A stretch of 64,000 nt of DNA from Prochlorococcus marinus CUG1415 (GTDB lineage Bacteria > Cyanobacteriota > Cyanobacteriia > PCC-6307 > Cyanobiaceae), in the NCBI RefSeq assembly GCF_017696015.1, contig NZ_JAAORL010000002.1, positions 124,001-188,000 on the forward strand, written 5' to 3'. The notes under the pieces were generated by a model. It was not told the origin of the DNA. It saw only the letters and a program-made list of their open reading frames with translations, and made no database searches. The position numbers and the translations under genes are program-made. Positions 15,996-26,358 of the stretch are shown here, piece by piece (positions within the stretch are counted from its first letter, which is position 1; every line of letters starts with the position of its first letter).

Positions 15996-16571
15996 ATGGT
16001 AAAAACAAAGAAGCTTGCTTTAAATTTGAAAATTTTAAGATTTTTTCTAATTCCAACAATTTTATTTTCAACTCCATTTTTTAATAATATTCAAGATGCT
16101 AAAGCAGGCATGGAATTTCAATGGGACCAAGACTCTGGATACAGAAGATTAAAGTGGTTTCAAAAAGAAAATAAAAGAAGGTTTAGAAATACAATATATT
16201 TTTTCTTTAGACCATCTGATAGAAAAACTGATCTTTTAAAAATAAATCTTGCCATTCCAAAACACTTTAAATCCACACTTAATAACGAAAAAATTAGTCT
16301 TTGCAAGGTAAAGATAGGTGGTTTTGAAGATCGAACTAAATGTCTTCAAGATATTCCAGCTGATATTGAAATTAATACGGATGAATCATCCTTCCGCTCC
16401 TTAAACATATATCCCTATAGCCCAATCCCCTCTAATAAAGACAGTTATGCGGTTGTTTTAAAAATTATTAATCCAAAGAAATCAGGGCTATATCAATTCC
16501 ACTCTTATGGGCAGCCTAAAGGAAAATCAGTTTCAAGTTATTTAGGAAGCTGGACTATAGTGATCGATTAA
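15996..16571 (+). CDS. DUF2808 family exported protein
   Basis: The 191-residue protein starts with an uncleaved or Sec signal segment (hydrophobic about residues 10-27, possible cleavage after DAKA). A beta-rich domain follows: NTIYFFFRPSDRKTDLLKIN, then LAIPKHFKSTL and a late KSGLYQFHSYGQPKGKS with YLGSWTIVID. This resembles the cyanobacterial DUF2808 family, found near rpmH/rnpA in several genomes. The function is unknown; a cell-envelope role is suggested by export. It is separated from aroH by 69 nt and from rpmH by 30 nt. Confidence 0.75.
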   Translation: MVKTKKLALNLKILRFFLIPTILFSTPFFNNIQDAKAGMEFQWDQDSGYRRLKWFQKENKRRFRNTIYFFFRPSDRKTDLLKINLAIPKHFKSTLNNEKISLCKVKIGGFEDRTKCLQDIPADIEINTDESSFRSLNIYPYSPIPSNKDSYAVVLKIINPKKSGLYQFHSYGQPKGKSVSSYLGSWTIVID

Positions 16572-16601
16572 ATGATAAATTAATTATGGATTAACAAAAC
16601 A

Positions 16602-16739
16602 ATGACTAAAAGAACTTTTGGCGGAACTTCAAGAAAAAGAAAACGTGTATCAGGTTTTAGAGTAAGAATGCGTTCTCATACTGGTAGAAGAGTTATTAAA
16701 AGCAGGAGACAAAAAGGTAGGGAAAGAATAGCTGTATAA
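16602..16739 (+). CDS. rpmH: 50S ribosomal protein L34
   Basis: A 45-residue highly basic protein, [20 protein letters not shown] with [15 protein letters not shown] and GRERIAV, matches cyanobacterial L34 end to end. It is the classical first gene of the rpmH-rnpA-yidC cluster near the bacterial replication origin; here rnpA follows by 12 nt. It is a short but certain gene. Confidence 0.97.
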
Positions 16740-16751
16740 CTTTAAATAAAA

Positions 16752-17138
16752 ATGGCCTTACCTAAAGATATGCGTTTAAAAGGTTATAGGACTTTTAATT
16801 ATATTCATAAAAATTCCATAAAATATCATGGAAAACTAATGACTTTCAAAGTAGCAGAATCAAATCCTGAGATTCTCTTATCCCATAAACTAAGAAATAA
16901 TTCAAATAATTTGAGGGTAGCTATTGCAATTAGTAGAAAAGTTTCAAAAAAAGCTGTAGATAGAAACAAAATAAGAAGAATTATTCAAGAGTGGCTATTA
17001 ACTAACATTCAAAAAATTAATAACCACAAACCTTATTGGTTACTTGTTAACCTTAAATTTGGAGATTTCTGCAATGATAGAAATAAACTTTTGGAGGAAT
17101 TTCAAAACTTAATGTTAAAATCTCGTCTAATCAAATGA
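16752..17138 (+). CDS. rnpA: Ribonuclease P protein component
   Basis: This 128-residue protein has the RNase P protein signature AISRKVSKKAVDRNKIRRII, the RNR-type helix that contacts the pre-tRNA leader and the RNA subunit. The N-terminal LPKDMRLKGYRTFNYIHKN corresponds to the central-cleft entry of the family. It forms RNase P with the rnpB RNA and matures tRNA 5' ends. Its stop overlaps the next gene's start (ATGA), indicating translational coupling. Confidence 0.95.
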   Translation: MALPKDMRLKGYRTFNYIHKNSIKYHGKLMTFKVAESNPEILLSHKLRNNSNNLRVAIAISRKVSKKAVDRNKIRRIIQEWLLTNIQKINNHKPYWLLVNLKFGDFCNDRNKLLEEFQNLMLKSRLIK

Positions 17139-17548
17139 TTAATATGAATGAAGAAACCTTTTACGAAGGTGGTCCTGCAAAAAGTGATTTAATAATAAAT
17201 CTACTAGCAGGAATTACTATTCTTGGTTTGCCATTTACCTTTGCTGCAATAGTTAGAGCCTTTTGGTTGAGATATAAAATCACAAACAAAAGAATTACAA
17301 TTGTTGGGGGGTGGTTTGGTAAAAACAAAACACAAGTTTCAATAAGTAACATTGAAGAAATTAGATCTATCCCAAGAGGGTTTGGTTCATATGGTGATAT
17401 GGTTCTTATTCTTAATGACGGATCTAAGGTAGAGATAAAATCATTACCCTTATTCAGAGAAAAACAAAAATTTATTGAAGACAATATAATTAAAAGATCA
17501 CAAACAATAAATCTCAAAGAGGTAGAAGGATTTGCTACTAAATCCTAA
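17135..17548 (+). CDS. Bacterial PH-domain (DUF304/YdbS-like) membrane protein
   Basis: The 137-residue protein has one or two N-terminal membrane segments (LIINLLAGITILGLPFTFAA) and then a bacterial PH domain: YKITNKRITIVGGWFGKNKT, ISNIEEIRSIPRGFGSYGDM and a Lys-rich strand. In cyanobacteria a PH-domain gene of this type often sits between rnpA and yidC. Its role is unknown and may concern membrane-protein assembly, inferred from context. The ATG at 17135 overlaps the rnpA stop; a second ATG lies at 17144. Confidence 0.85.
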   Translation: MINMNEETFYEGGPAKSDLIINLLAGITILGLPFTFAAIVRAFWLRYKITNKRITIVGGWFGKNKTQVSISNIEEIRSIPRGFGSYGDMVLILNDGSKVEIKSLPLFREKQKFIEDNIIKRSQTINLKEVEGFATKS

Positions 17549-17619
17549 ATTAATTAATTACAAAAACCTTTTTTTCCTGTAAAATAAATGTCTAATAAAA
17601 TTTCACTCTTTTTAATATC

Positions 17620-18762
17620 GTGATAGGGTTCATATCTGAAAAACTACTTATACCGATCTTAGATTTTTTCTACGGTTTATTTCCTAGTTATGGTCTTGCA
17701 ATTGTTGCATTAACGGTAGTAATTAGAATTGCACTTTTCCCTTTGAGCGCAGGGTCCATAAGAAGTGCAAGAAGGATGAAGATTGCACAACCAGTCATGC
17801 AAAAAAGACAGGCAGAAATAAAATCTAAGTTTTCAGGTGATCCAAAGAAACAACAAGAAGAATTAGGGAAACTAATGAATGAGTTTGGAAGTCCTCTGGC
17901 AGGTTGCCTTCCATTGATTGTACAAATGCCTGTTCTATTTGCCTTGTTTGCAACTTTGAGAGGATCACCATTTGCTGATGTTCCATATAATATAAATCTT
18001 AAGGTTGTGCCCCAAGATCAAATAGCAGCTATTGATCCAAAACCCTATAAGTCCCCAAGACACTCTATATTTATTAATGAAAAATCTCATTTCCCTGTAA
18101 TAGCTACAATTCCAAATGGAACAAAATTAGGAACAGAAGAATCAATAAAAATAAATCTGCAAACAACAAATGGCAACAGCTATGCTGATGTTTTGTCTAA
18201 ATACGATAATGGTTCAAATTTTCTCCCTACTTGGAAAGTTTCTAAAGGATCCGAAAATCTAAAAGTTTCCCAAGACGGAACAGTAACTCCGATTCAACCA
18301 GGAGATGCAATAATTGAAGCTAAAATTCCTGGTCTAGCTGCGAAAAGTGGATTCCTATTTATTAAAGCTCTTGGTCAAGTTGGTTTTTATGTAGATGGAG
18401 CTATTAATTGGGATATTGCTGCTCTTGTTGGTGCCTTTGGATTAACCTTACTTCTCTCTCAAGTTCTTTCCAGTCAGGGAATGCCTGCAAATCCACAGCA
18501 ATCAACAGCTAACAAAATCACTCCAGTCTTGATAACTGGTATGTTTCTGTTTTTCCCTCTTCCAGCAGGAGTATTACTTTATATGGTTGTGGCTAACATA
18601 TTTCAAGCATTCCAGACCTTTCTTCTCAATAAGGAGGCTCTTCCTGAGAATCTACAGAAAATTCTCGATCAACAATTACTAAGCAAAAATGAAGCAATAG
18701 CAATTGATGCTACAACCATCTCAGAGAAAAGATTACCTTTTGAACCTAATAGTAAAAAATAG
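17620..18762 (+). CDS. yidC: Membrane protein insertase YidC/Alb3/Oxa1
   Basis: The 380-residue protein is of the short cyanobacterial/plastid type. The core is [60 protein letters not shown] and the C-terminal helices [20 protein letters not shown]. Between the second helix and the later ones (about residues 125-250) lies a lumenal/periplasmic insert whose segment [20 protein letters not shown] resembles a bacterial Ig-like (Big_2) fold. It inserts thylakoid and plasma-membrane proteins. The start is GTG. It ends 15 nt before ycf46. Confidence 0.95.
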   Translation: MIGFISEKLLIPILDFFYGLFPSYGLAIVALTVVIRIALFPLSAGSIRSARRMKIAQPVMQKRQAEIKSKFSGDPKKQQEELGKLMNEFGSPLAGCLPLIVQMPVLFALFATLRGSPFADVPYNINLKVVPQDQIAAIDPKPYKSPRHSIFINEKSHFPVIATIPNGTKLGTEESIKINLQTTNGNSYADVLSKYDNGSNFLPTWKVSKGSENLKVSQDGTVTPIQPGDAIIEAKIPGLAAKSGFLFIKALGQVGFYVDGAINWDIAALVGAFGLTLLLSQVLSSQGMPANPQQSTANKITPVLITGMFLFFPLPAGVLLYMVVANIFQAFQTFLLNKEALPENLQKILDQQLLSKNEAIAIDATTISEKRLPFEPNSKK

Positions 18763-18777
18763 ACTTAATCCTAACTA

Positions 18778-20244
18778 ATGAATTCTTGGTGTAAAAATTT
18801 AGAATTACTAATAAAAGCAAGAACTTCATTAATTTGGATAAGGACTAAAGAAGAGGAAAGATTAGAAAAAATAATCAATTACTCATGTGAGAGATTAAAT
18901 ATTACAAGATACGTTTGCTGGGATTGTGTTAACGGAATTAAAGGATTACTAAATGATGAAGGTAAATTTTCTAACAATCCATTAGGAGTGCTTAATTGGC
19001 TTAAAGAACAAAATGCAGAAGTATCAACAATATTATTAGTTAAAGATTTTCATAAATTTTATGATGATCCATCTATAAATAGAACTATTAAAGAACTATC
19101 TTCTTCGCTTAAGGAAACAAATCATAATTTAGTTATCAGTTCCCATATATTTCCATCATCAGAAGATCTTGATGAATTAATGACAATTGTTAATTTACCC
19201 TTACCTGATCAAAAAGATTTAAAAAATCTAATAAAAAAAATTGCTATAAATACTAGTTCAAATCTTGAGGAACAAGACCTAAACGAACTTTCTTTAGCTT
19301 CAAGCGGATTAACCGAAATAAAAGTGAAACAAGTTACAGCAAAAGCACTTGCTCAAAGAGGGAAAATAAGTAAAGAAGATATTAAAGATATTCTTGAAGA
19401 GAAAAAACAAGTGATCGCTCGAAGTGAAATATTAGAATTTTTTGAAGCCAAATCAAGTCAAAACGATATTGGTGGTTTAAATGTTTTAAAAGTTTGGCTA
19501 AATCAAAGATATAGGGCCTTTTCTAAAGAAGCCAGAGACTATGGGCTACCTATTCCAAAAGGAGTCTTACTTGTTGGAGCACAAGGCACTGGGAAATCCC
19601 TTACGGCAAAATCAATCTCCAAGAGTTGGTCAATGCCGCTTCTTAGGTTAGACGTGGGGAGACTATTTTCTAGCCTTGTAGGTTCAAGCGAGGCAAGAAC
19701 AAGAGAAACCATATCAAGAGCCGAAGCCATGTCACCTTGTATCCTTTGGATCGATGAAATTGACAAGGCCTTTGGTGGGGATGCCAGGAGTGATGGAGGG
19801 ACCAGTCAAAGGGTTTTGGCGAGTTTACTAACTTGGATGGCTGAAAAAGAATCCGCCGTATTTGTAATTGCCACGGCTAACGCTATAGATAAGCTTCCTG
19901 CTGAATTATTAAGGAAAGGGAGGTTCGATGAGATATTCTTTCTTGACTTACCAAATTCAGAAGAAAGATTAAGTATTCTTAATTTGCACTTAAAAAAAAG
20001 AAGACCAAGTTACAGTTTTCCTCTCACTACTATTATTGACAGAACAGATGGATTTTCTGGGGCAGAACTTGAACAAGCCGTAATAGAAGGAATGCACATT
20101 TCATTTTCTGAAAATAGAGAACTAATGGAGAAGGATTTGATAAAGGCAGTTTCTGAACTAGTTCCCTTATCTAGAACAGCTAAAGAGCAAATTGATTTAC
20201 TAAAAGAATGGTCATCTACAGGGAGAGCTCGTTCTGCATCGTAA
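18778..20244 (+). CDS. Ycf46-type AAA+ ATPase
   Basis: This 488-residue protein is the cyanobacterial counterpart of plastid Ycf46. The N-terminal half (LLIKARTSLIWIRTKEEERL) is family-specific. The AAA core has Walker A GAQGTGKS (residues 267-274), Walker B ILWIDEIDKAF, sensor I VIATANAIDKLP and arginine-finger region LLRKGRFDEIFFLDLP. The family has been linked to regulation of photosynthesis and carbon uptake in cyanobacteria, but the mechanism is unknown. It follows yidC by 15 nt and is probably in the same transcript. Confidence 0.9.
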   Translation: MNSWCKNLELLIKARTSLIWIRTKEEERLEKIINYSCERLNITRYVCWDCVNGIKGLLNDEGKFSNNPLGVLNWLKEQNAEVSTILLVKDFHKFYDDPSINRTIKELSSSLKETNHNLVISSHIFPSSEDLDELMTIVNLPLPDQKDLKNLIKKIAINTSSNLEEQDLNELSLASSGLTEIKVKQVTAKALAQRGKISKEDIKDILEEKKQVIARSEILEFFEAKSSQNDIGGLNVLKVWLNQRYRAFSKEARDYGLPIPKGVLLVGAQGTGKSLTAKSISKSWSMPLLRLDVGRLFSSLVGSSEARTRETISRAEAMSPCILWIDEIDKAFGGDARSDGGTSQRVLASLLTWMAEKESAVFVIATANAIDKLPAELLRKGRFDEIFFLDLPNSEERLSILNLHLKKRRPSYSFPLTTIIDRTDGFSGAELEQAVIEGMHISFSENRELMEKDLIKAVSELVPLSRTAKEQIDLLKEWSSTGRARSAS

Positions 20245-20368
20245 CTAAAATAAAATGCATTTAAAGATATAAAATAAGTTAGGAATCAATAATTTAGTTA
20301 ATTTTTCATCAAAAATCTCTAATAATTAAATTATATTAACTATCTTATTAAGGTATAAACGAAAAAGA

Positions 20369-21646
20369 GTGTTAGATCAAAAATTAATAAGAGAAAATCC
20401 AACATCTGTTGAAGCAAATTTATCCCTACGAGGAAAAGTTTTTAATATTTCCCGTATACACAAATTAACCGTTGAGAAAAAAGAAATAGACATAGAAATA
20501 TCAAATCTACAATCTGAAAGTAAAAAATTAAGCAAACTAATTGGTCTAGAAATAAGCAAATCTCAAAACAGCAATTCTGAAGAACTTAATGAATTAAAAA
20601 ACAAAGGCAACAAATATAGAACCGAAATTTCTGAATTTGAAGAAAAAAAAAGAATCTTAGAAAACGCAATTCAAAAAGAAATTTTAAGTTTACCTAATTT
20701 CCCCAGTAAAGATGCACCGATTGGAAAAGATGAAAATAATAATATCCAAATAAAAACTTGGGGAGATCCTTTGAAAAGAGAAAATCTAAAATCTCATTTG
20801 GAAATAGGTGAAAGTCTTAATCTGTTTGACTCTATAAAAACAACAAAAATATCCAAAAGTCGTTTTATTACCCTTATTGGAAATGGAGCCAGATTAGAGA
20901 GGGCATTGATTAATTTCATGCTAGATATACATTCTGAAAATGGTTACTTAGAGTTAATGCCTCCAGCATTAATTAACTCAGAAAGTCTTCAAGGTTCTGG
21001 GCAATTACCTAAATTTTCAAATGAAAGTTTTAATTGCTCCAAAGATGATTTATGGCTTTCTCCAACAGCAGAAGTGCCACTAACTGCTTTCCATCGAAAT
21101 GAGATACTTGATTTCAAACTTTTACCCATTAAGTATGTTGCTTTCAGCCCATGTTTCAGGAGAGAAGCAGGAAGTTATGGAAGAGATACTAAAGGGTTGA
21201 TAAGACTTCATCAATTTAATAAGGTCGAATTATATTGGTTTTGTGATCCAAGTAAATCCCTAGAAGCTCATAAAAGTATTACTGCTGATGCGGAAAGCAT
21301 TTTAAAAAAGCTTAACCTTCCTTACAGATTGATAGATATTTGTACTGGAGACTTAGGCTTTTCTTCCAGTAGAACTTTTGATCTTGAAGTCTGGTTACCA
21401 AGTAGTAAATCTTATAGAGAAATTTCAAGTTGCAGCAATTGCTTGGACTTTCAAGCACGCAGATCTTCAATACGAACAAAAATTGATAAAAAAAATCAAT
21501 ATATACATACTTTAAATGGCAGTGGCTTAGCAATCGGAAGAACGATGGCTGCAATTCTTGAAAATGGCCAACAACTAGATGGAAGCGTTAAGATTCCAGA
21601 GGCTCTAGTTCCATATTTTGGGTCAGATTTTATAAAACCTGATTAG
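20369..21646 (+). CDS. serS: Seryl-tRNA synthetase
   Basis: This 425-residue class II synthetase has an N-terminal helical arm (about residues 30-105) that grips the tRNA-Ser variable arm. Motif 2 is [20 protein letters not shown], the serine pocket is [14 protein letters not shown], and motif 3 is [15 protein letters not shown]. It charges tRNA-Ser and is needed for selenium-independent Ser coding. The start is GTG ([11 protein letters not shown]), the conserved family N-terminus. rseP follows after 9 nt. Confidence 0.97.
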   Translation: MLDQKLIRENPTSVEANLSLRGKVFNISRIHKLTVEKKEIDIEISNLQSESKKLSKLIGLEISKSQNSNSEELNELKNKGNKYRTEISEFEEKKRILENAIQKEILSLPNFPSKDAPIGKDENNNIQIKTWGDPLKRENLKSHLEIGESLNLFDSIKTTKISKSRFITLIGNGARLERALINFMLDIHSENGYLELMPPALINSESLQGSGQLPKFSNESFNCSKDDLWLSPTAEVPLTAFHRNEILDFKLLPIKYVAFSPCFRREAGSYGRDTKGLIRLHQFNKVELYWFCDPSKSLEAHKSITADAESILKKLNLPYRLIDICTGDLGFSSSRTFDLEVWLPSSKSYREISSCSNCLDFQARRSSIRTKIDKKNQYIHTLNGSGLAIGRTMAAILENGQQLDGSVKIPEALVPYFGSDFIKPD

Positions 21647-21655
21647 TATAAAACA

Positions 21656-22735
21656 ATGAATGTTCTAACCTCAATTACAGTTCTAGGATTTCTCATTTTT
21701 TTTCATGAAATGGGACATTTTCTTGCAGCAATTTTACAAGGTATTTACGTAGATGGATTTTCTATTGGATTTGGACCTTCAATAATTCAAAAAAAATATA
21801 AAGACATAACTTATTCATTTAGAGCCTTTCCTTTAGGAGGATTTGTTTCCTTCCCTGATGAAGAACTTAATAATATTGACCCTAAAGATCCAAACCTTTT
21901 AAAAAATAGGCCAATTTTTCAAAGAGTTATTGTTATCTCTGCTGGAGTATTCGCTAATTTAATACTTGCGTATACAATCTTAATTTTAAATGTAGCTACT
22001 TTAGGAATTCCTTTTGAACCTGAACCAGGTATTTTAGTTTTAGCAACACAGCCCGAAAAGGCTGCTGATCTAGCTGGCTTAGAATCAGGAGATAAAATCA
22101 TAAAAATTGAATCCAGAACTTTAGGGGTTGGAGATCTAGCTGTCTCCAATTTGGTAAAAGAGATTCAAAGCTCATCGGAAAAGCCAATATCAATAGAAAT
22201 CGAAAGGGATGGAATTTTTAAAGAAATAACTTTGATACCTAAAAAAATTGATGGTAAAGGTACCATAGGTGCTCAATTACAACCTAACATAAGGAAAGAA
22301 ACAAAAAAAACAAAAAATATTTACGAACTTTTCAAATACTCTAACAAACAGTTCTTATCGCTTTTAGTAAAAACAATTCAAGGTTATAAAGGACTAATAA
22401 CAAATTTCTCCGCAACAGCACAACAATTAAGTGGGCCAGTCAAAATTGTTGAGATTGGAGCTCAACTTTCAGAACAAGGAGGGAACGGGATTTTATTATT
22501 TGCTGCTTTAATTTCTATTAATTTAGCAGTTCTCAATTCTTTACCTTTACCCCTCTTAGATGGAGGGCAACTGGTATTTACTATTATTGAAGGATTAAGG
22601 GGTAAACCTGTCCCAGTTAAAGTACAAATAGCCGTTACTCAATCCAGTTTTTTTCTTTTAGTCGGATTAAGTGTTCTGCTAATTATTAGAGACACTAGTC
22701 AACTTTTAATCGTACAAAGATTATTAAACCAATAA
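21656..22735 (+). CDS. rseP: RseP-type site-2 metalloprotease (M50)
   Basis: The 359-residue membrane protease has the zinc motif HEMGH (residues 17-21) in the first helix. A PDZ domain (about 120-210, LAGLESGDKIIKIESRTLGV) and the third zinc ligand region SLPLPLLDGGQLVF near the C-terminus complete the family pattern. It cleaves transmembrane segments, for example of anti-sigma factors; the plastid/cyanobacterial branch is EGY-like or RseP-like. The target here is unknown. It follows serS by 9 nt. Confidence 0.93.
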   Translation: MNVLTSITVLGFLIFFHEMGHFLAAILQGIYVDGFSIGFGPSIIQKKYKDITYSFRAFPLGGFVSFPDEELNNIDPKDPNLLKNRPIFQRVIVISAGVFANLILAYTILILNVATLGIPFEPEPGILVLATQPEKAADLAGLESGDKIIKIESRTLGVGDLAVSNLVKEIQSSSEKPISIEIERDGIFKEITLIPKKIDGKGTIGAQLQPNIRKETKKTKNIYELFKYSNKQFLSLLVKTIQGYKGLITNFSATAQQLSGPVKIVEIGAQLSEQGGNGILLFAALISINLAVLNSLPLPLLDGGQLVFTIIEGLRGKPVPVKVQIAVTQSSFFLLVGLSVLLIIRDTSQLLIVQRLLNQ

Positions 22736-22797
22736 TATAGATTTCTAATAATGTTTACCAAGATGCTAATATATAAACAATATTTTAAATTTTTTAA

Positions 22798-23100
22798 ATG
22801 GCTAAAAAGTCCATGATTGCGAGAGAAGTTAAACGAAAAAAGCTCGTAAATAAATATGCTGCAAAAAGAAAATTATTATTAGATGAATTCAATGCCGCAA
22901 AAGGTCCAATGGAAAGGTTAGAAATACATAGAAAGATTCAAGGCCTTCCAAGAAATTCAGCACCAAATCGAGTTAGGAATAGATGTTGGGCGACTGGGAA
23001 ACCAAGAGGAGTTTATAGAGATTTTGGTTTATGCCGTAATCAATTGAGACAAAGAGCTCATAACGGTGAACTTCCTGGGGTAGTTAAATCCAGTTGGTAG
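22798..23100 (+). CDS. rpsN: 30S ribosomal protein S14
   Basis: The 100-residue S14 lacks the CxxC zinc ribbon (C-minus type), with the usual [17 protein letters not shown] start and the C-terminal block [20 protein letters not shown], then PGVVKSSW. It sits between rseP and pnp, not in the main S10/spc operon, as is usual in cyanobacteria. The 175-nt AT-rich gap that follows holds the pnp leader. Confidence 0.97.
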   Translation: MAKKSMIAREVKRKKLVNKYAAKRKLLLDEFNAAKGPMERLEIHRKIQGLPRNSAPNRVRNRCWATGKPRGVYRDFGLCRNQLRQRAHNGELPGVVKSSW

Positions 23101-23275
23101 TAAATTTCTTTATTTTAAATATTTTATTTTTTTAACAAAAAATTGATAATCATATAGATATTAAAATTTATTTTCGGACATTTTTTAAAAGTTTTTATAG
23201 CTTATCTAAATAATTTACTCAATATGTCCCTATAAAATGTAAGAATAAATCATGTATAGATTTATAATTTAAAAA

Positions 23276-25441
23276 GTGGAAGGACAAAATAAGTCGATCA
23301 CGTTTGACGGACGAGAGATACGACTAACTACAGGACTATATGCTCCTCAAGCGAGCGGATCAGTAATGATCGAATGTGGAGACACCTCTTTACTAGTAAC
23401 AGCAACAAAAACTATAAAAAAAGAAGTTGCTGACTTTCTACCTCTAATATGTGATTACGAGGAGAAGCTATATGCAGCAGGAAGAATCCCAGGCGGGTTC
23501 TTGAGAAGAGAAGGTCGACCTCCAGAAAGAGCAACTTTAATCTCAAGATTGATTGATCGACCAATGAGGCCTCTTTTCCCCTCTTGGATGAGAGATGAAA
23601 TTCAGATAGTTGCTTCCTGTCTTTCTCTTGATGAAAGGGTCCCAGCTGACGTCCTTGCTGTTACTGGTGCATCAATAGCAACTTTGGTTGGTGAAATACC
23701 ATTTTATGGCCCTATGGCTGCAGTAAGAGTTGGACTTATAGGAGATGATTTCATTCTTAATCCGAGTTATAGAGAAATAGAAAAAGGTGATCTAGACATT
23801 GTTGTAGCCGGTTCTCCTGAAGGTATTGTGATGATCGAAGCAGGCGCTAATCAATTATCTGAGCAAGATACTATTGAAGCGATAGATTTTGGTTATGAAG
23901 CAGTTACTGAACTTATTAAATCCCAAGAAGATTTACTTAAAGATTTAGGATTAAAACAGATTAAGCCAGCCGAACCTAAAGAGGATAAAACATTACCTTC
24001 CTATTTGGAAAAAAATTGTACAAAAGCTATTGAACTGGTCTTAAAAAAATTTGATCAGTCAAAAGAGGCTAGAGATATTGAACTCGAAAAAATTAAGCTT
24101 GAAACTCAGGAGCAAATTAAATCTTTAAAAGACGATAACCAATTAAAAACTTTACTATCTGAGGATGATAAATTAATTAACTCTGACTTTAAAAAATTAA
24201 CAAAAAAATTAATGAGGTCACAAATCATCAATGATGGTAAAAGAGTTGATGGGAGAGACCTTGATGAAGTCAGAAAGATATCTGCTTCTGCGGGAATACT
24301 TCCAAAAAGAGTTCATGGTTCTGCATTATTTCAAAGAGGTCTTACACAAGTCTTGTCGACAACAACACTAGGGACACCTAGCGATGCTCAAGAGATGGAT
24401 GACCTTAATCCAAATACTGAGAAAACATACTTACATCACTATAATTTTCCACCATACTCAGTTGGGGAGACTAGGCCTATGAGAACTCCAGGAAGAAGAG
24501 AAATTGGTCATGGAGCATTAGCAGAAAGAGCAATAATACCTGTGCTTCCTGGCAAAGAGACATTTCCATACGTTCTTCGAGTAGTAAGCGAAGTCTTAAG
24601 CTCTAATGGATCAACCTCTATGGGTTCAGTATGTGGAAGTACACTATCATTATTAGATGCTGGTGTACCCCTTAAAGCTCCTGTTGGTGGAACAGCTATG
24701 GGTCTAATCAAAGAGGGTAAAGAAGTCAGAATTCTTACAGATATTCAAGGGATTGAGGATTTTCTTGGTGATATGGACTTCAAAGTTGCTGGTACAGAGA
24801 AAGGAATAACAGCACTACAAATGGATATGAAAATCACAGGTTTACCAGTATCTATAATTTCAGATGCAATAAAAAAAGCTCGCCCAGCAAGATTGCACAT
24901 TTTAGAAAAAATGCAGGAAGCGATAGATAAGCCCCAAGAGGCATTATCACCACATGCGCCAAGGCTATTAAGCTTTAGGATCGATCCCGAATTAATTGGA
25001 ACTGTTATTGGACCTGGAGGAAGAACTATAAAAGGAATTACAGAAAGAACAAATACAAAAATTGATATAGAAGATGGAGGGATTGTAACAATCGCTTCTC
25101 ATGATGGAGCTGCTGCCGAAGAAGCACAAAAAATCATAGAAGGTCTAACTAGAAAAGTTCATGAAGGTGAAATTTTTTCAGGTGTTGTAACTAGAATTAT
25201 CCCAATAGGTGCCTTTGTAGAAATATTACCCGGGAAAGAGGGCATGGTGCATATTTCTCAATTATCGGAAGCAAGAGTTGAGAGAGTTGAAGATGTTGTT
25301 AGACAGGGTGATGAAGTAACAGTAAGAGTTAGAGAAATTGACAGTAGAGGTAGGATAAATCTTACTTTGAGAGGAGTATCTCAAAATGGGGGCATGCCAT
25401 ATCCTGAACCGACTCCAACACCTGTAGCACCTCTTAACTGA
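23276..25441 (+). CDS. pnp: Polyribonucleotide nucleotidyltransferase (PNPase)
   Basis: The 721-residue PNPase has two RNase PH domains (first from about residue 10, second from about 320 with GRRDLDE-type [15 protein letters not shown]), a KH domain ([16 protein letters not shown]) and an S1 domain ([20 protein letters not shown]). It degrades RNA 3' to 5' phosphorolytically and can add tails, which is its main role in cyanobacteria lacking poly(A) polymerase. The start is GTG. Its stop is 2 nt from the convergent cysQ stop, so no room remains for a classical terminator. Confidence 0.97.
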   Translation: MEGQNKSITFDGREIRLTTGLYAPQASGSVMIECGDTSLLVTATKTIKKEVADFLPLICDYEEKLYAAGRIPGGFLRREGRPPERATLISRLIDRPMRPLFPSWMRDEIQIVASCLSLDERVPADVLAVTGASIATLVGEIPFYGPMAAVRVGLIGDDFILNPSYREIEKGDLDIVVAGSPEGIVMIEAGANQLSEQDTIEAIDFGYEAVTELIKSQEDLLKDLGLKQIKPAEPKEDKTLPSYLEKNCTKAIELVLKKFDQSKEARDIELEKIKLETQEQIKSLKDDNQLKTLLSEDDKLINSDFKKLTKKLMRSQIINDGKRVDGRDLDEVRKISASAGILPKRVHGSALFQRGLTQVLSTTTLGTPSDAQEMDDLNPNTEKTYLHHYNFPPYSVGETRPMRTPGRREIGHGALAERAIIPVLPGKETFPYVLRVVSEVLSSNGSTSMGSVCGSTLSLLDAGVPLKAPVGGTAMGLIKEGKEVRILTDIQGIEDFLGDMDFKVAGTEKGITALQMDMKITGLPVSIISDAIKKARPARLHILEKMQEAIDKPQEALSPHAPRLLSFRIDPELIGTVIGPGGRTIKGITERTNTKIDIEDGGIVTIASHDGAAAEEAQKIIEGLTRKVHEGEIFSGVVTRIIPIGAFVEILPGKEGMVHISQLSEARVERVEDVVRQGDEVTVRVREIDSRGRINLTLRGVSQNGGMPYPEPTPTPVAPLN

Positions 25442-25443
25442 AA

Positions 25444-26355
25444 TCAAATGGGATAAATATCATATTTTAAAATTATTTGCTCTATTTCAGCACAAATATA
25501 TTTATGATAATTTCTATTATTTGATGCAATAATGATTCCATCTTGATTGTAATTTCCCCTTTCAATTGAATCAAAGGAAAGTCCCTCATAATTTAATTTT
25601 GTGATGTCCCCACCGGCAGCTTTTAAAATAGCTTGAGGAGCTGCAAAATCCCAGTCCTTAGGTGAGCTTTGACCAGGTAAGCTGAGGCATATATAAATAT
25701 CACTTTCTCCTCTAACTATAGAGGCGATTTTACAGCCTATACTCCCCATGATTAAAACCTTGTTGAACTTTATCCTTTTTATTAAATTTTTCAAGGTTTC
25801 ATTTCTGTGATTTTTACTTGTTACTAAAACCATTTTTGGAAGACTCTTTTTTTTTGATAGGTTTGGTAAAATTTTTAATCCATTTCTTCTTTCACACCAA
25901 ACTTTTTCTTCGTAAGCTATCCACAATTCATCCTTTTCTGGTATTAAAACGATTCCAATATATGGTTTCTGTTTATAATTCAAGGCTAAATGCATAGCAT
26001 AGTTTTCTGTGCCTTGCATGAAATCCTTTGTCCCATCAAGAGGATCAAGAACCCACATCCAATCCTTATCATTATCCTCACAACGATTTCCAGACTTTAC
26101 ATTTTCTTCGCTTAAAATACCCCAATTAATATTTTTATAATTTTCATTAATTCTTTGAATTATTATTTCATTAACTTTTAGATCAGCTAGTGTTACAGGG
26201 TCATCAATATTATCATTCTTTAGAATATTGCTTTTATTATTTGAATCTTTTAGTATTTGAGCATAATAAATCAAGATATCAGAAGCCTCCCAACTAAAGG
26301 CCCTTAAATCATTTATGAGCTTTTTTATATCTACACCGGAAGGTAAATTAACCAC
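25444..26355 (-). CDS. cysQ: 3'(2'),5'-bisphosphate nucleotidase, CysQ-like
   Basis: This 303-residue protein is of the inositol-monophosphatase superfamily. Metal-site motifs are LSEEN (residues 82-86) and DPLDGTKDF (104-112), with a later WDFAAPQAILKAAGGDI block. CysQ removes the 3' phosphate of PAP, a by-product of sulfate assimilation. The start codon is 3 nt from the divergent rsmI start, so the two leaders and promoters must lie inside each other's coding sequence or the mRNAs must be leaderless. Confidence 0.88.
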   Translation of the reverse strand: MVNLPSGVDIKKLINDLRAFSWEASDILIYYAQILKDSNNKSNILKNDNIDDPVTLADLKVNEIIIQRINENYKNINWGILSEENVKSGNRCEDNDKDWMWVLDPLDGTKDFMQGTENYAMHLALNYKQKPYIGIVLIPEKDELWIAYEEKVWCERRNGLKILPNLSKKKSLPKMVLVTSKNHRNETLKNLIKRIKFNKVLIMGSIGCKIASIVRGESDIYICLSLPGQSSPKDWDFAAPQAILKAAGGDITKLNYEGLSFDSIERGNYNQDGIIIASNNRNYHKYICAEIEQIILKYDIYPI

Positions 26356-26358
26356 TAA

